A stretch of DNA of 64,000 nt from Roseofilum casamattae BLCC-M143. GTDB taxonomy: Bacteria > Cyanobacteriota > Cyanobacteriia > Cyanobacteriales > Desertifilaceae. Shown here in pieces: positions 45,221 to 55,044 of this stretch. The DNA lies in NCBI RefSeq assembly GCF_030068455.1, contig NZ_JAQOSQ010000012.1:90261-154260 (forward strand), in the 5' to 3' direction. How positions within the stretch are numbered: the first letter of the stretch is position 1; every line of letters starts with the position of its first letter. Position numbers and translations under genes: made by a program. The notes beneath the pieces were generated by a model that did not search any database, was not told where the DNA came from, and was given only the letters and a program-made list of their open reading frames with translations.

Positions 45221-46096
45221 TTAAAATGTGGGTTGCAAAATCATCAGTTGGTCGCCGTATATGCTTTTTTGTACTGCCAATACGGGGGGAAATTCTCCCT
45301 GAGTTTCTTGGTTAGGATCGGTTAGAATCAGATAAATCCAACCATCTCGCTCCAGCAGCAAGCGCCAGACTCTCGGGTTTTGTGGATCTTCCGGATAAGT
45401 ATCTTCTAAACCGAGCAACGAGTCAAAGGGTTTGAGGTCGCCAAAGACTCGAAATCCGGGAGAAATTGGCAGATCGTCAAGGGGTTTATCTAAAAGTCTA
45501 CCGAGAGGAATACGTTCTGCTGGCGAAATTAAGGTGACAACCGGTAACGTAGAATTCGGACCGATATCTCGTCGCGCATCGGCAATTCCTTGACCGCGAG
45601 CTAAGTGAAATAAAATTAACAATACCCAAGCGACAATTACAACTTCATCGACTAGGGAACCGAGAAATTTAATCGAGTCGAAATCGAGGGGATCGAATTG
45701 GATGAGTGGCTTGCATTTGTTTCTCCAGAAATTGGGGGAATTATTCCGCGCAACCCAATGTTTGAAAGCGTTATATTGGGAGGAACAGCGATGGCGGAAC
45801 ACCCGAACTGCTAAAAGACTAAAGTAAATGCAGGGGATAATGACCGCGATCGCGATAAGAGTTCTGGCGATCGCGCGAATGTCTCCAAATAAGACTTGAA
45901 TGGGAACAATAAAAAAGGATTGTACCGGTAAATCTAGGGTGGTGAGTTCCAGGTTAAAGTGAAAGAAATAAACCGCGCGATAAATCCAACCGGTGAAAAA
46001 TAGAGAGGCTCCGAGCAATCCGACTAAACTAGCAAAACGGCGTAAAATCGTTGGTTCGGAATTGGGTTGGGGAGGTTGAGAGTTGGGAGAGACCAC
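45221..46096 (-). CDS. Hypothetical membrane protein
   Basis: 291 residues starting with GTG. There are three hydrophobic segments (about 20-45, 75-100 and 150-165), with a soluble C-terminal half that includes beta-rich VWRLLLERDGWIYLIL and ends IYGDQLMILQPTF. I do not recognise the family. The protein is probably anchored in the inner membrane with the C-terminal domain in the cytoplasm or periplasm. It may be coupled to the 39-residue frame at 45100-45219. Confidence 0.65.
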   Translation of the reverse strand: MVSPNSQPPQPNSEPTILRRFASLVGLLGASLFFTGWIYRAVYFFHFNLELTTLDLPVQSFFIVPIQVLFGDIRAIARTLIAIAVIIPCIYFSLLAVRVFRHRCSSQYNAFKHWVARNNSPNFWRNKCKPLIQFDPLDFDSIKFLGSLVDEVVIVAWVLLILFHLARGQGIADARRDIGPNSTLPVVTLISPAERIPLGRLLDKPLDDLPISPGFRVFGDLKPFDSLLGLEDTYPEDPQNPRVWRLLLERDGWIYLILTDPNQETQGEFPPVLAVQKSIYGDQLMILQPTF

Positions 46097-46183
46097 CGTT
46101 TTTTCTCAAGATGCGATCGACTGTTTTTCATGCATTTTAAAATGCTATACTAAAATTATAACTGAATTCGATACTATAGTCTG

Positions 46184-46759
46184 ATGAAACGAGTCATTAG
46201 AATAGCGGCAATCCTGGGATTCGCGATCGCCGTTGTCAGAATGTTTCCTCTCTCTGTATCTGCTCTGAGCAGAGGAGAATTACCGGTGCTGGCGCAAGCA
46301 CAGCTCAGTGCGGATCGGATGAATATTGCGTTACGGAAAACGGCGAAAATTTTTCTGGTTGATGGCAGTCAGAAATCGGGTATTATCGATCGCATCGATC
46401 GGCAAAGTTTTACTCTCACGCGGAATAGTTACCAGGAAATTATTCTCTGGGATAAAGTAGCGGCGATCGAATTTAACGGAAAGGCAATTCTCCGTGGGAA
46501 AGTGGGTGACATTAGTATTCGAGGAGACGGCGGGCCAAAGATGAGATTGCGGAATGTTCCTCTGCAAGCGTTGCAAGATTCTCCAGAAGGGAATTTGGCA
46601 ATCAATTTAAGAGTGATTCCGGAGATTACCGATGACGATATTGTGGAAGTTCATAAAGCAATGAATAACTTTCAGTATGTTGTGGATAAGATTGAATACG
46701 ATCGCGATCGCGATCGGCTAGCGGTTGAGTTGACTGGATATGAGAAACTGGAAGAGTAA
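46184..46759 (+). CDS. Exported hypothetical protein
   Basis: 191 residues with a signal peptide (MKRVIRIAAILGFAIAVV, cleavage near AQA|QL). The mature part holds a strand-rich segment (IFLVDGSQKSGIIDRIDRQSFTL), similar to an Sm-like or RyjA-type beta fold, with no clear motif. A basic C-terminal tail (DRDRDRLAVELTGYEKLEE) follows. A family cannot be named. The direction matches the DUF29 gene 39 bases downstream. Confidence 0.6.
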   Translation: MKRVIRIAAILGFAIAVVRMFPLSVSALSRGELPVLAQAQLSADRMNIALRKTAKIFLVDGSQKSGIIDRIDRQSFTLTRNSYQEIILWDKVAAIEFNGKAILRGKVGDISIRGDGGPKMRLRNVPLQALQDSPEGNLAINLRVIPEITDDDIVEVHKAMNNFQYVVDKIEYDRDRDRLAVELTGYEKLEE

Positions 46760-46798
46760 AGCGATTGATGATAATGGGAATATTTAATTGAGGAGTTT

Positions 46799-47275
46799 AT
46801 GAGTACTTTAAATCTGCAAAATTTATACGAACAAGATTTTGCGCTTTGGGTGGAATCCACAGTAGCACGGTTGAAAGATGGAAACTTAGAAGTCATAGAT
46901 TTAGAGCATTTGATTGATGAAGTCGAGTCTTTGGCAAAACGAGACAGGCGAGAGCTAAAACATCGTTTAATTACGTTATTTGAACATCTACTGAAACGCC
47001 AGTACGTGCCTCTACCCGATTGTTATCGAGGTTGGGAAATAACGATTAAACGAACTCAATTTCGACTGCGGGACATCTTAGCAGATTCTCCGAGTTTATG
47101 GAATTTCTTAGCAGAAATATACTTGGACTGTTATGCCGAAGCGTGTGATATGGTGCAGATGGAATACGATCGCACTATTCCCGAGGTTTATTCATTTACC
47201 GAAGAGATACCAGAACTCTTAGATTATTTTCCCTGGGAGAACAACAATGACGATCGGCATTCAGAGCGAGATTAA
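46799..47275 (+). CDS. DUF29 protein
   Basis: 158 residues. The family pattern is clear: YEQDFALWVESTVARLKDG, then EHLIDEVESLAKRDRRELKHRLITLFEHLLK, and ITIKRTQFRLRDILADSPSL. DUF29 proteins are helical and abundant in cyanobacteria; function unknown. GAGGAG lies before ATG 46799. Its last 14 residues run into a second decayed DUF29 copy (47247-47456), so the C-terminus may have been replaced there. Confidence 0.85.
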   Translation: MSTLNLQNLYEQDFALWVESTVARLKDGNLEVIDLEHLIDEVESLAKRDRRELKHRLITLFEHLLKRQYVPLPDCYRGWEITIKRTQFRLRDILADSPSLWNFLAEIYLDCYAEACDMVQMEYDRTIPEVYSFTEEIPELLDYFPWENNNDDRHSERD

Positions 47276-47456
47276 ATCTCTGTCTGAAGAAGACTATAGT
47301 CCGAGTTTGCGATCGCATTTAGCAGAAAACTTTGTCAAGCAATACTGAAATGGGAGAAAATTGTTTCTGAAAGCGAGCGAAATTCATGCAGATCGGATTC
47401 CCCACGATCCTGAATTTACCCTAGAGCAAGCTTTAGCAGAAAATTGGTTATCCTAG
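47247..47456 (+). pseudogene. Decayed second DUF29 copy
   Basis: In one frame from ATG 47247 the sequence gives a DUF29-like C-terminal half, YSPSLRSHLAENFVKQY, then TGA at 47346-47348, and continues in the same frame with EIHADRIPHDPEFTLEQALA ending at TAG. This is the usual DUF29 tail interrupted by one stop, and its N-terminal half is missing. It overlaps the intact DUF29 gene by 29 bases. A tandem DUF29 array has probably recombined and decayed here. Confidence 0.7.
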
Positions 47457-47550
47457 CTAAGTATTTTGTATTTTCCGACTGATGCCTTCAGTTTAGGGCG
47501 AGTTATCGTCGGTATAGTTAATTCGATTAACAGTGAGATAAGCTACCATC

Positions 47551-47620
47551 TGAGGACTGAGCGCAGTCGAAGTCCGTGTTGCTCATGGTGTCCGAGCTTC
47601 GGCTTCGCTCAGCTCTCGCT
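47551..47620. repeat. GAGCGCAGTCGAAG / GCTTCGGCTTCGCTCAG interspersed repeat
   Basis: Two short inverted pieces, GGACTGAGCGCAGTCGAAG (47554-47572) and GAGCTTCGGCTTCGCTCAG (47594-47612), can pair with each other as a hairpin. This TGAGCGNAGTCGAAG-type element is dispersed in cyanobacterial genomes. It lies in a gap between the DUF29 remnant and the small minus-strand genes. Confidence 0.65.
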
Positions 47621-47632
47621 GGCTTTGCAATT

Positions 47633-47818
47633 TTATGTATCACTGCTATTTGAATTAACTATATGGTTGGGCTGGATGGGAGAAGTTTCTTTAACTATCT
47701 CTTTGCATTGATTGTGGAAGGCAATAGAAAGTTCGTATAATTCTCTGGCAGATTGTTCGCATTCCTTTAAGAGTTCTAGATCGGCAAGAGCTTGTGCTTC
47801 ATTAATTGAGGTTTTCAT
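47633..47818 (-). CDS. Small hypothetical protein, pair member 2
   Basis: 61 residues, helical (EAQALADLELLKECEQSARELYELSIAFHNQC), with no recognised family. GGAG precedes ATG 47818 by eight bases. Its start overlaps the end of the 119-residue gene upstream by 17 bases, so the two are translationally coupled. The context is an accessory region next to the DUF29 remnant and the CHAT gene; a two-part antitoxin or regulatory pair is possible but unproved. Confidence 0.6.
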   Translation of the reverse strand: MKTSINEAQALADLELLKECEQSARELYELSIAFHNQCKEIVKETSPIQPNHIVNSNSSDT

Positions 47819-48161
47819 CTTCGCTTCTCCAACGATTAACAATAGTCTCAACTTTTAGTTTAACTTCTATGACTTTACCCAACAGATTACTGAAAGTCTC
47901 ACCGAGAGCTTGAATCGTCTCTTCAGATACAGTAGTATCCGAGGAAAGCTCAATGCCATCATTAATTTGCTTTCTGGATGATGCTACAAAAAACAAGATC
48001 GTGTTGAAGTAAGCAAATTGCTGAATCAGTACGGTATTATTAGGAAAGCTAGACATAATTGGCCCGAGTAACCTGAGTCCTTCTGTCGCTTGAGTCTCGA
48101 TGCGATCGAGTTCCACATTCAACCGATTGATGAGAACATTGAGTTCTGATGGAATCGTCAT
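47802..48161 (-). CDS. Small hypothetical protein, pair member 1
   Basis: 119 residues, mostly helical (NVLINRLNVELDRIETQATEGLRLL and TFSNLLGKVIEVKLKVETIV). I do not recognise a family. It precedes and overlaps the 61-residue gene. The region is divergent from the TPR-CHAT gene, with about 130 bases between the starts, which leaves room for divergent promoters. Confidence 0.6.
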   Translation of the reverse strand: MTIPSELNVLINRLNVELDRIETQATEGLRLLGPIMSSFPNNTVLIQQFAYFNTILFFVASSRKQINDGIELSSDTTVSEETIQALGETFSNLLGKVIEVKLKVETIVNRWRSEDENLN

Positions 48162-48292
48162 TGCTGTTAACTAGGTTGTTATCTTCAGTTTAGCCTAGAT
48201 CGGTTTCTTTGTAGTTCTCGCGCCGACTAGAGAAATTCCAGTATAATACAGACAGATCGCTATTTATTATTCATTGTTAATTATTCATTACC

Positions 48293-51148
48293 ATGAAGCG
48301 AATTTTCGGAACACTAGTAGCGTTGGGAGTGTGGATGACTCCGGTAATGGTGATGGTGGGAGAGCAACCCAGTTGGGGGCAAAGTCAGCAACCTTCGGCG
48401 GAGGAAATTGCAGCAGCAATACGAAAATTAATAGACCAAGCTATTATATTGCAAGATCAAGGAAAACCACAACAAGCTCTAGGAATTTGGCAGGAAGTTT
48501 TAGGGATTGTGCAACATTTAGACATTAAGGAAGTAGAAGCTATTACATGGTTAGGTATTGGTCGTAACTCGCACGATCTTGGAAAATACAAAATGGCAAT
48601 AGAGGCTCATCAAATGGCATTATCTATTGTTAAAGAGCTGGGAGATAGGATAGTGGAGGCAACGACTTTGAATAATTTAGGTGCAGTTTATGATAGTCTT
48701 AGTCAACCGCAACAAGCCTTAGGTTATTATCAGCAAGCTTTACCTATTTTTCAAGAATTAGGAAACCTAGAAATGATAGCCATGACATTGAGTAACTTGG
48801 GGAAAGTTTACGATTATATTGGTCAACCGCAACAAGCACTAGAGTATTATCAGCAATCCTTATCAATTCGACAAGAAGTACGAGATCGAGAAGGAAAAGC
48901 AGTAACTTTGAATAATTTGGGGAGAGTTCACCACAACATCGGCACACTGCAACAAGCTATAGAGTATTACCAGCAAGCTTTACCTATCTTCCAAGAAGTA
49001 GGAAATCGACGTGGAGAAGGGGTAACTCTTAATAATTTGGGAGGAATTTACAGCAGTATCGGTAAACCGCAACAAGCCATAGAGTATTACCAGCAAGCTT
49101 TACCTATCTTCCAAGAAGTAGGAAATCGAAGTGGAGAAGGGGCAACTCTTAATAATTTGGGAGGAATTTACAGCAGTATCGGTAAACCGCAACAAGCCAT
49201 AGAGTATTACCAGCAAGCTTTACCTATCTTCCAAGAAGTAGGAAATCGAAGTGGAGAAGGGACAACTCTTAATAATTTGGGAGGAATTTACAGCAGTATC
49301 GGTGAACTGCAACGAGCTATAGAGTATTACCAGCAAGCTTTATCCATTCTCCAAGAAGCAGGAAACTTAAGGATGGAAGCGACTACGCTGGGTAATTTGG
49401 GGGCAACCTACCAAAGTATGGGTCAATTGCTACAAGCTCTTGAGTATCTCGAACAAGCTTTACCCATTTTCAGAGCTGTACAAGATCAAGGAGGAGAAGC
49501 AACGGTATTAAGTAACTTGGGAGGAGTTTACAACAACATCGGTCAACGCCAACGTGCAATAGACTATCTAGAGCAAACCTTACCGATTTTTCGTGCTGTG
49601 CAAGATCGAGAGGGAGAAGCAACTGTATTAAGTAATATGGGTTTTATTTACCGAGATACCAATCAACCCAAAAAAGCTATCAAATACTGGGAAAAATCTC
49701 TAAAAATAACCCTCAACCTTCGTGGTAGCCTGAAACAAGAATATCGGAAAAGTTTTATCGAAATCAACCAAGGTAATGCGATCGCCCTCACCTCCCTCCT
49801 CATCGAGGAAAACCGCGCCAAAGAAGCCTTTACCTGGATAAACCTCGTCACCACCTACGAACTTGCGGACTATACTCGCCTCCTCGGTGCGAAAGTGCAA
49901 AACCCAGAAGCGCAAGCACGTATCGACGAATATAACCAGCGCTGGCAACAAATTGAAAGCTTAAGAAAACGACTGCAACTGGATTTCTCGGATGACCAAC
50001 TTTCCCGCCAAATTGCTACTCTAGAGACGGAAAATATTAAACTCGCCGCAGAAAGTGCCCGACAGTTTCCCGAAGTTGCGGATATTTTTGAAACGACTCC
50101 TGCCAACATCGAACAACTGCAAGCCACTATCCCAGAAGGAACTGTTGTTCTGCAACCGGTTTCTCTCGCCAATGTTACTAACGTTCCCAATACTCTGGCT
50201 CTGTTTCTGCTGACTCGCGACAGTTTCCAAGTCGTGTCAACATCCCTAGATGTAGAGGAATTTGACCGACTCCTGGATGAATACTCGCGACAATTGCATG
50301 AGGTAGACCCACTTTACAAGAAAAACAGCAGCAAGCTTTACGATATTCTCATCCGTCCTATCGAAACAGAAATTAGCGCCTACAACCCGGAAAACCTGAG
50401 CATTATTGCCACCGGAAAACTGCGCTATCTTCCCTTTGAAAGCCTCTACGACAAAACCAACCAACAATTCCTCATTGAAAAATATCCGATCAACTACCTG
50501 ACTCGCCTCTCGAAAACGCCTCCGAACCGGCAACCCAGCGCCAAAACCAACGCTATTCTCGCCTTGGGTAACCCAGTCCCGAGCGAGCCGCACAACTTAC
50601 GGGGAGCAGAAGAGGAAGTGAAAACGATCGCGCAACTATTCCCCAACAGTCAAGCCTATCTCCGCGATGAAGCAACCCTAGAGCAGTTCCAGCAACAAGC
50701 TCCGAAGTTTGCCTTTTTACATCTAGCAACTCACGGTTGTTTTCAACCGGATGGCTGTAAAACCTACAACATGGAAGCCAACACGATTCTGTTTGCCAAT
50801 AACACCCAGTGGCCGGTGACCGATGCCGCCCTACTGGGGTTAGAGCACACCCGACTCATTGCCCTCAGCGCCTGCCAAACCGCCCGTGAAGCTGACTTAG
50901 AGGGAAATTTGATTGCTGGACTCGCTTACCTGTTTGAACGGGCGGGAGCGCAAGCCGTGATGGCGAGTTTATGGTCGGTGAGCGATAAACATACGCAGAC
51001 TTTAATGAGCAATTTTTATCGCCATGTCGCGGAAGGGATGAGCCAAGGAGAAGCCCTGCGCGAGGCAAAGTTGGCGCAAATTAATACCGATTCTGAAGAT
51101 CATCCCTTCTATTGGTCGGCGTTTCTGCTGATTGGCGACCCGCGTTAG
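48293..51148 (+). CDS. Secreted TPR-CHAT protein
   Basis: 951 residues. A signal peptide (MKRIFGTLVALGVWM, cleavage near WGQS) is followed by about eleven 40-residue TPR units (about 45-480), of the LNNLGGIY and AIEYYQQALPIFQE pattern. A CHAT (caspase-like) domain follows (about 640-951): catalytic His814 (LATHGCF) and Cys861 (ALSACQTA). CHAT proteases cut after basic or aromatic residues in known cases; the substrate is not known. Because of the signal peptide it should act outside the cytoplasm. Three adjacent units are nearly identical in DNA (48961-49320). Confidence 0.9.
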   Translation: MKRIFGTLVALGVWMTPVMVMVGEQPSWGQSQQPSAEEIAAAIRKLIDQAIILQDQGKPQQALGIWQEVLGIVQHLDIKEVEAITWLGIGRNSHDLGKYKMAIEAHQMALSIVKELGDRIVEATTLNNLGAVYDSLSQPQQALGYYQQALPIFQELGNLEMIAMTLSNLGKVYDYIGQPQQALEYYQQSLSIRQEVRDREGKAVTLNNLGRVHHNIGTLQQAIEYYQQALPIFQEVGNRRGEGVTLNNLGGIYSSIGKPQQAIEYYQQALPIFQEVGNRSGEGATLNNLGGIYSSIGKPQQAIEYYQQALPIFQEVGNRSGEGTTLNNLGGIYSSIGELQRAIEYYQQALSILQEAGNLRMEATTLGNLGATYQSMGQLLQALEYLEQALPIFRAVQDQGGEATVLSNLGGVYNNIGQRQRAIDYLEQTLPIFRAVQDREGEATVLSNMGFIYRDTNQPKKAIKYWEKSLKITLNLRGSLKQEYRKSFIEINQGNAIALTSLLIEENRAKEAFTWINLVTTYELADYTRLLGAKVQNPEAQARIDEYNQRWQQIESLRKRLQLDFSDDQLSRQIATLETENIKLAAESARQFPEVADIFETTPANIEQLQATIPEGTVVLQPVSLANVTNVPNTLALFLLTRDSFQVVSTSLDVEEFDRLLDEYSRQLHEVDPLYKKNSSKLYDILIRPIETEISAYNPENLSIIATGKLRYLPFESLYDKTNQQFLIEKYPINYLTRLSKTPPNRQPSAKTNAILALGNPVPSEPHNLRGAEEEVKTIAQLFPNSQAYLRDEATLEQFQQQAPKFAFLHLATHGCFQPDGCKTYNMEANTILFANNTQWPVTDAALLGLEHTRLIALSACQTAREADLEGNLIAGLAYLFERAGAQAVMASLWSVSDKHTQTLMSNFYRHVAEGMSQGEALREAKLAQINTDSEDHPFYWSAFLLIGDPR
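48961..49320 (+). repeat. Three nearly identical 120-bp TPR units
   Basis: Lines 48961, 49081 and 49201 encode TPR units that differ at only a few bases in 120. This is recent tandem expansion within the CHAT gene. Such identity points to ongoing length variation of the TPR array. Confidence 0.9.
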
Positions 51149-51171
51149 GCGATTGTATTGTTAATTTGTGA

Positions 51172-51188
51172 GGTGGGCATTGCCCACC
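51172..51188. repeat. GGTGGGCATTGCCCACC palindrome
   Basis: A 17-base palindrome with eight-base arms and a one-base centre, between the convergent CHAT and trpB genes. It belongs to the dispersed GTAGGGTGGGC family. It lacks a T-run. Confidence 0.75.
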
Positions 51189-51202
51189 ATACACATTTGC
51201 AA

Positions 51203-52462
51203 TTAAGATAGGTACTTAGCTACGGTTTGTACGTCTTTGTCGCCGCGTCCGGAACAGTTGATAATCAGGCGGGGACTGCCTTCGAGTTGCGGACAGAGGG
51301 TTTCCAAGTAGGCGATCGCATGAGACGTTTCCAGTGCCGGAATAATTCCTTCCAGTTGTGATAATTTCTCCAGAGCGGCGATCGCCTCCGAGTCAGTCAC
51401 GCTATAATACTCCGCCCGTCCGGTTTCCTTCAAATAGCTATGTTCCGGTCCCACTCCCGGATAATCCAAACCCGCACTAATCGAGTGGGCTTCAATCACC
51501 TGACCGTCATCATCTTGCAGCAAATAGCTCATGGCGCCGTGCAACACCCCAACTTGCCCTTGGGTTAACGTGGCCGCGTGCTTATCCGTATTCACCCCTT
51601 CGCCAGCAGCTTCCACCCCAATCAAGCGGACGGAAGGCTCGCTGACAAACTCGTGGAACAATCCCATGGCATTCGAGCCACCACCCACGCAAGCGAGCAG
51701 AATATCGGGCAATCCTTCCCACTTCCCCCAACATTGGGCGCGAGTTTCCTGACCGATGATAGCGTGAAAATCGCGAACCATCATTGGATAGGGATGGGGC
51801 CCCGCCACCGATCCGAGAATGTAGTGCGTCGTTTCCACATTCGTTACCCAATCGCGAATGGCTTCCGAGGTCGCATCCTTCAGAGTTCCCGTACCCGCTG
51901 CCACCGGACGCACCTCCGCTCCGAGCAACCGCATCCGAAACACATTCAGCTTTTGCCGCTCCATGTCGTGAATGCCCATATAAATGACGCAGTCAAAACC
52001 AAAGCGAGCGCAGACGGTTGCCGTGGCGACTCCATGTTGTCCCGCCCCAGTTTCGGCAATAATCCGCTGTTTGCCCATGCGCTTGGCGAGCAAGACTTGC
52101 GCCAGGGCATTATTAATCTTATGGGCCCCCGTATGATTCAAATCTTCTCGTTTCAGATAAATCTGCGGCCCGCTGCCATCAGTTTTCCGGTAGTATTCCG
52201 TCAGTTGTTCGGCAAAATAGAGAGGGCTGGGACGGCCCACGTAGTCGTGCAATAACTCTTGCAGTTCGTGTTGAAATTCGAGATCGCTGCGGTATTGGTA
52301 ATAAGCCGCCTCCAGTTCGCTCAGGGCAGGCATGAGAGTTTCGGGAACGTACTTGCCACCAAATTGACCGAAACGACCGAGGCGATCGGGCAGCGAAGTT
52401 GGAGTTGAAATGGAATCTGTTGGAATTGTAGTCACGGAGTCTGAAGCGTGGTAAGAGAACAT
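51203..52462 (-). CDS. trpB: Tryptophan synthase beta chain
   Basis: 419 residues. It has [18 protein letters not shown], the PLP lysine in [12 protein letters not shown], phosphate-binding GGGSNAMG and [13 protein letters not shown]. It joins indole and serine to form tryptophan. The first 30 residues are variable ([10 protein letters not shown]) and serve as an N-terminal extension. ATG 52462 has AGGG nearby. No trpA is in the window, which is normal in cyanobacteria where trp genes are scattered. Confidence 0.95.
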   Translation of the reverse strand: MFSYHASDSVTTIPTDSISTPTSLPDRLGRFGQFGGKYVPETLMPALSELEAAYYQYRSDLEFQHELQELLHDYVGRPSPLYFAEQLTEYYRKTDGSGPQIYLKREDLNHTGAHKINNALAQVLLAKRMGKQRIIAETGAGQHGVATATVCARFGFDCVIYMGIHDMERQKLNVFRMRLLGAEVRPVAAGTGTLKDATSEAIRDWVTNVETTHYILGSVAGPHPYPMMVRDFHAIIGQETRAQCWGKWEGLPDILLACVGGGSNAMGLFHEFVSEPSVRLIGVEAAGEGVNTDKHAATLTQGQVGVLHGAMSYLLQDDDGQVIEAHSISAGLDYPGVGPEHSYLKETGRAEYYSVTDSEAIAALEKLSQLEGIIPALETSHAIAYLETLCPQLEGSPRLIINCSGRGDKDVQTVAKYLS

Positions 52463-52525
52463 CCCTATATTCTAAGCACCGCCGGTTACGGGTTCAAGAT
52501 ACAGATCGATTCGATCCACGGTTTT

Positions 52526-53296
52526 TTATCGACTTGGTTTTACTTTACCGAAACGGCGATCGCGCTTTTGGAACGCCCAAAGTGCCCGATGCATCTCCGC
52601 GCGATCGAAATCCGGCCATAACTTATCAGTAATATAAATCTCCGAATAGGCCACTTGCCACAACAAAAAATTACTAATCCGCATCTCGCCGCTGGTGCGA
52701 ATCAACAGATCGGGATCGCCAATACCGACAGTATACAAATGGCGTTCAAAAGAAGCTTGGTCGATATCTTCCGGATTTAAAGTGCCCTGTTGTACCTGCG
52801 CTGCCAGAGCTTGACAAGCCTGTAAAATTTCCTGCCGTCCCCCATAGTTGGTAGCGACCGTCAAGCGCATCCCTTGATTCTCAGCCGTCTTGTCCATCGT
52901 CCGCTGCGTCTGCTGTTTTAAGGACTCGGGTAAATCTTGCAACTGTCCCATTAACTCGACGCGAATCTGCCGCTGCGCGAACTCTCGTAATTCCCAGCGC
53001 AAAAACTGCTCGATCAGCATCATGATTACATTGATCTCTTTTTGGGGCCGATTCCAATTTTCCGTCGAAAACGCATAAACCGTTAACGCCTTAATCCCCC
53101 AATCATCACAACAGCGTACGAGGTCGCGCAAAGCATCCACACCGCGAGGATGTCCCATAATTCGGGGCAGTCCTCGGCGCCGGGCCCACCTACCATTACC
53201 ATCCATAATCACTGCAATATGACGGGGAAGCCTTTGCGGATCGAGATCGCTGGGGAGAGTCTTCAAAGAACGGTCAACAATTTGCTTTGCAGTCAT
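52526..53296 (-). CDS. uppS: Isoprenyl transferase (undecaprenyl diphosphate synthase type)
   Basis: 256 residues of the cis-prenyltransferase family. [19 protein letters not shown] holds the catalytic Asp; the downstream [10 protein letters not shown] and the C-terminal [15 protein letters not shown], which binds diphosphate, are typical. It extends farnesyl diphosphate to the C55 carrier for peptidoglycan and other surface sugars. ATG 53296 overlaps the cdaA stop in ATGA fashion. It could make other polyprenols; C55 is the common product. Confidence 0.93.
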   Translation of the reverse strand: MTAKQIVDRSLKTLPSDLDPQRLPRHIAVIMDGNGRWARRRGLPRIMGHPRGVDALRDLVRCCDDWGIKALTVYAFSTENWNRPQKEINVIMMLIEQFLRWELREFAQRQIRVELMGQLQDLPESLKQQTQRTMDKTAENQGMRLTVATNYGGRQEILQACQALAAQVQQGTLNPEDIDQASFERHLYTVGIGDPDLLIRTSGEMRISNFLLWQVAYSEIYITDKLWPDFDRAEMHRALWAFQKRDRRFGKVKPSR

Positions 53297-54216
53297 TTTT
53301 TCTTTTGAGAAGCTGAAGAAGGTAAACGGAGTAGGCGTGCAACCAGGGCTGCACATTGCGAATTGAGCTGGGGAAGCAAATTACGCAAATCGGGAGCAAC
53401 AGCCTCCCGCTCGACAGATTGAGAGAATTGAGCTTCCAATAGTTCCTTTAGTTTACTGCTCGTTAGCGGACGATTGAGTACACCCCGTTCTGCGAGGGAA
53501 ATTGAGCCAGTTTCTTCAGAGACCACCACGCACAGGCAATTTTCTACGCGATCGGTGATTCCCATAGCGGCTCGGTGGCGAGTCCCTAGTTTGCGAGATG
53601 CACTGCGTTCTGATAGCGGTAAAATGACTCCTGCGGCAATAATGCGAGAGGTGCGAATCCAGACGGCTCCATCGTGTAATAGGGTACTGGTTTGAAAAAT
53701 GGTTTGTAATAACTCCTTGGATACTTCTGCATTCAACCTTACACCAGGAACTGAAAAGTCGCGTTCGTCAATGGGGCCGGTGGTTTCTAGAATCAGCAGC
53801 GCTCCGGTCCGGTTTTGGGAGAGGTCTTTGATCGCATCAACTATTTCGTCGATGACGCTATCTCCTTTCGGCAGCGGTTCTGTGACGGGGAGGAACAGAT
53901 CGAGTATTTCTCCGCGACCGAGTTGTTCTAAGAGACGGCGAAATTCTGACTGTAAGATAACAGCCATGGCGACGGCAGAACCGATGGTCAACTTATTTAA
54001 GACGAAACTGAGTAGGGTTAACTGAATTAAGGAGCTAACGGCGGTGACTAGCATTAATACGATGAACCCTCGCACCATCCATAAGGTTCGACGCTCGCCA
54101 ATAATCATTAAGACCATGTAGGTCAAAACGAGAACGAGGAGAAAGTCAATCCCATGGAGTAGCGCTCTTTGAGTAGTGGTTAAGTTGGATAACCATGCTG
54201 TTAGAAGATCTCCCAT
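53293..54216 (-). CDS. cdaA: Diadenylate cyclase
   Basis: 307 residues. Three transmembrane segments (20-80) and a DAC domain: [10 protein letters not shown] (DGA motif), [12 protein letters not shown] (RHR motif) and a final helix. It makes c-di-AMP from two ATP on the cytoplasmic face of the membrane. The usual lysA neighbour is missing upstream. It is the first gene of a two-gene unit with uppS, so osmotic/wall signalling and carrier lipid synthesis are linked. Confidence 0.93.
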   Translation of the reverse strand: MGDLLTAWLSNLTTTQRALLHGIDFLLVLVLTYMVLMIIGERRTLWMVRGFIVLMLVTAVSSLIQLTLLSFVLNKLTIGSAVAMAVILQSEFRRLLEQLGRGEILDLFLPVTEPLPKGDSVIDEIVDAIKDLSQNRTGALLILETTGPIDERDFSVPGVRLNAEVSKELLQTIFQTSTLLHDGAVWIRTSRIIAAGVILPLSERSASRKLGTRHRAAMGITDRVENCLCVVVSEETGSISLAERGVLNRPLTSSKLKELLEAQFSQSVEREAVAPDLRNLLPQLNSQCAALVARLLRLPSSASQKKK

Positions 54217-55044
54217 AGTTGAAGAGGGTTTCCGGTGGCGCTAGTTCAAAGGCAAAAGGTTCGGGCTAAGTTTTCGAGATCGCCTGCAATTGGCATCGAT
54301 CGCAAAACGGTTGGGTTGGAGAACCGAGAGTAGTACCATGAGTCAGAGTTTGGTGGCGAGTTTAAGCGCCGTCAGATTACACTGACTATCCCATGAGATG
54401 CATTGGTTCCATTAGTGATTCAATAAACCACAGCACCGATCGGATGAGCAACCCCTTTCAGCACCATCTTGGTGGTTTTATCCCTGAGGAAATGGTTAAT
54501 CCGGCGATCGCCAGCCACAAGGTTGCCGTTTCTGAGAGGAACAATCGATCCGATACAAGGAGAGAACGGCGCGATCGGTAACAGTGCAGAAATGTTGGCG
54601 TGATTTCACAACGGCTGAAGAATTTGCCGGATAAGGACATAGGGAGTTCTCAGCTAGAATACTATCCTCATTCTAGGAGAAACCGTCAGGGTTAAAACAA
54701 TCGTTCTTTTCAATTGGCTGCTCGATTAACCGTTCCTGTTTGTCTGGTACGATCGCGATCGGGTGTCTCTAATTTGAGTAAGTATATGGGCGATCGATTA
54801 CACGAAGGTTTTGCTCCTTCACTTCAATCAGACAAGACAGATAAGAGTGCTTCAACTACAACTGCCAAGTCAGTGGGTGACTGACAGACATGCGATCGTC
54901 AGAAGCCCAGAACCAGACGATCGCAGAACTAAGAGCGCGCCTGCAACGACTGGAAGACGATCGCGATCGCCCCAGTTGAGATAAGCTAAAACGATCGCCA
55001 GATAACCGAATTTGTTGTTGAGAACACTGGAGGAGACAGCCAAC
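54217..55044. other. Gene-free region between cdaA and amidase
   Basis: About 830 bases, the longest gene-free stretch in the window. It should contain the divergent promoters of cdaA-uppS and the amidase gene. HIP1-type GCGATCGC-like sequences occur. I found no tRNA, RNase P RNA or tmRNA signature, and no protein frame that looks real. A 29-codon frame (54890-54979) is not convincing. lysA, which often precedes cdaA, is absent. Confidence 0.6.

Noticed and set aside
54890..54979. 29-codon frame before the amidase gene
   Set aside because: Too short, no ribosome-binding site, and made largely of HIP1-like GATCGCGATCGC codons.
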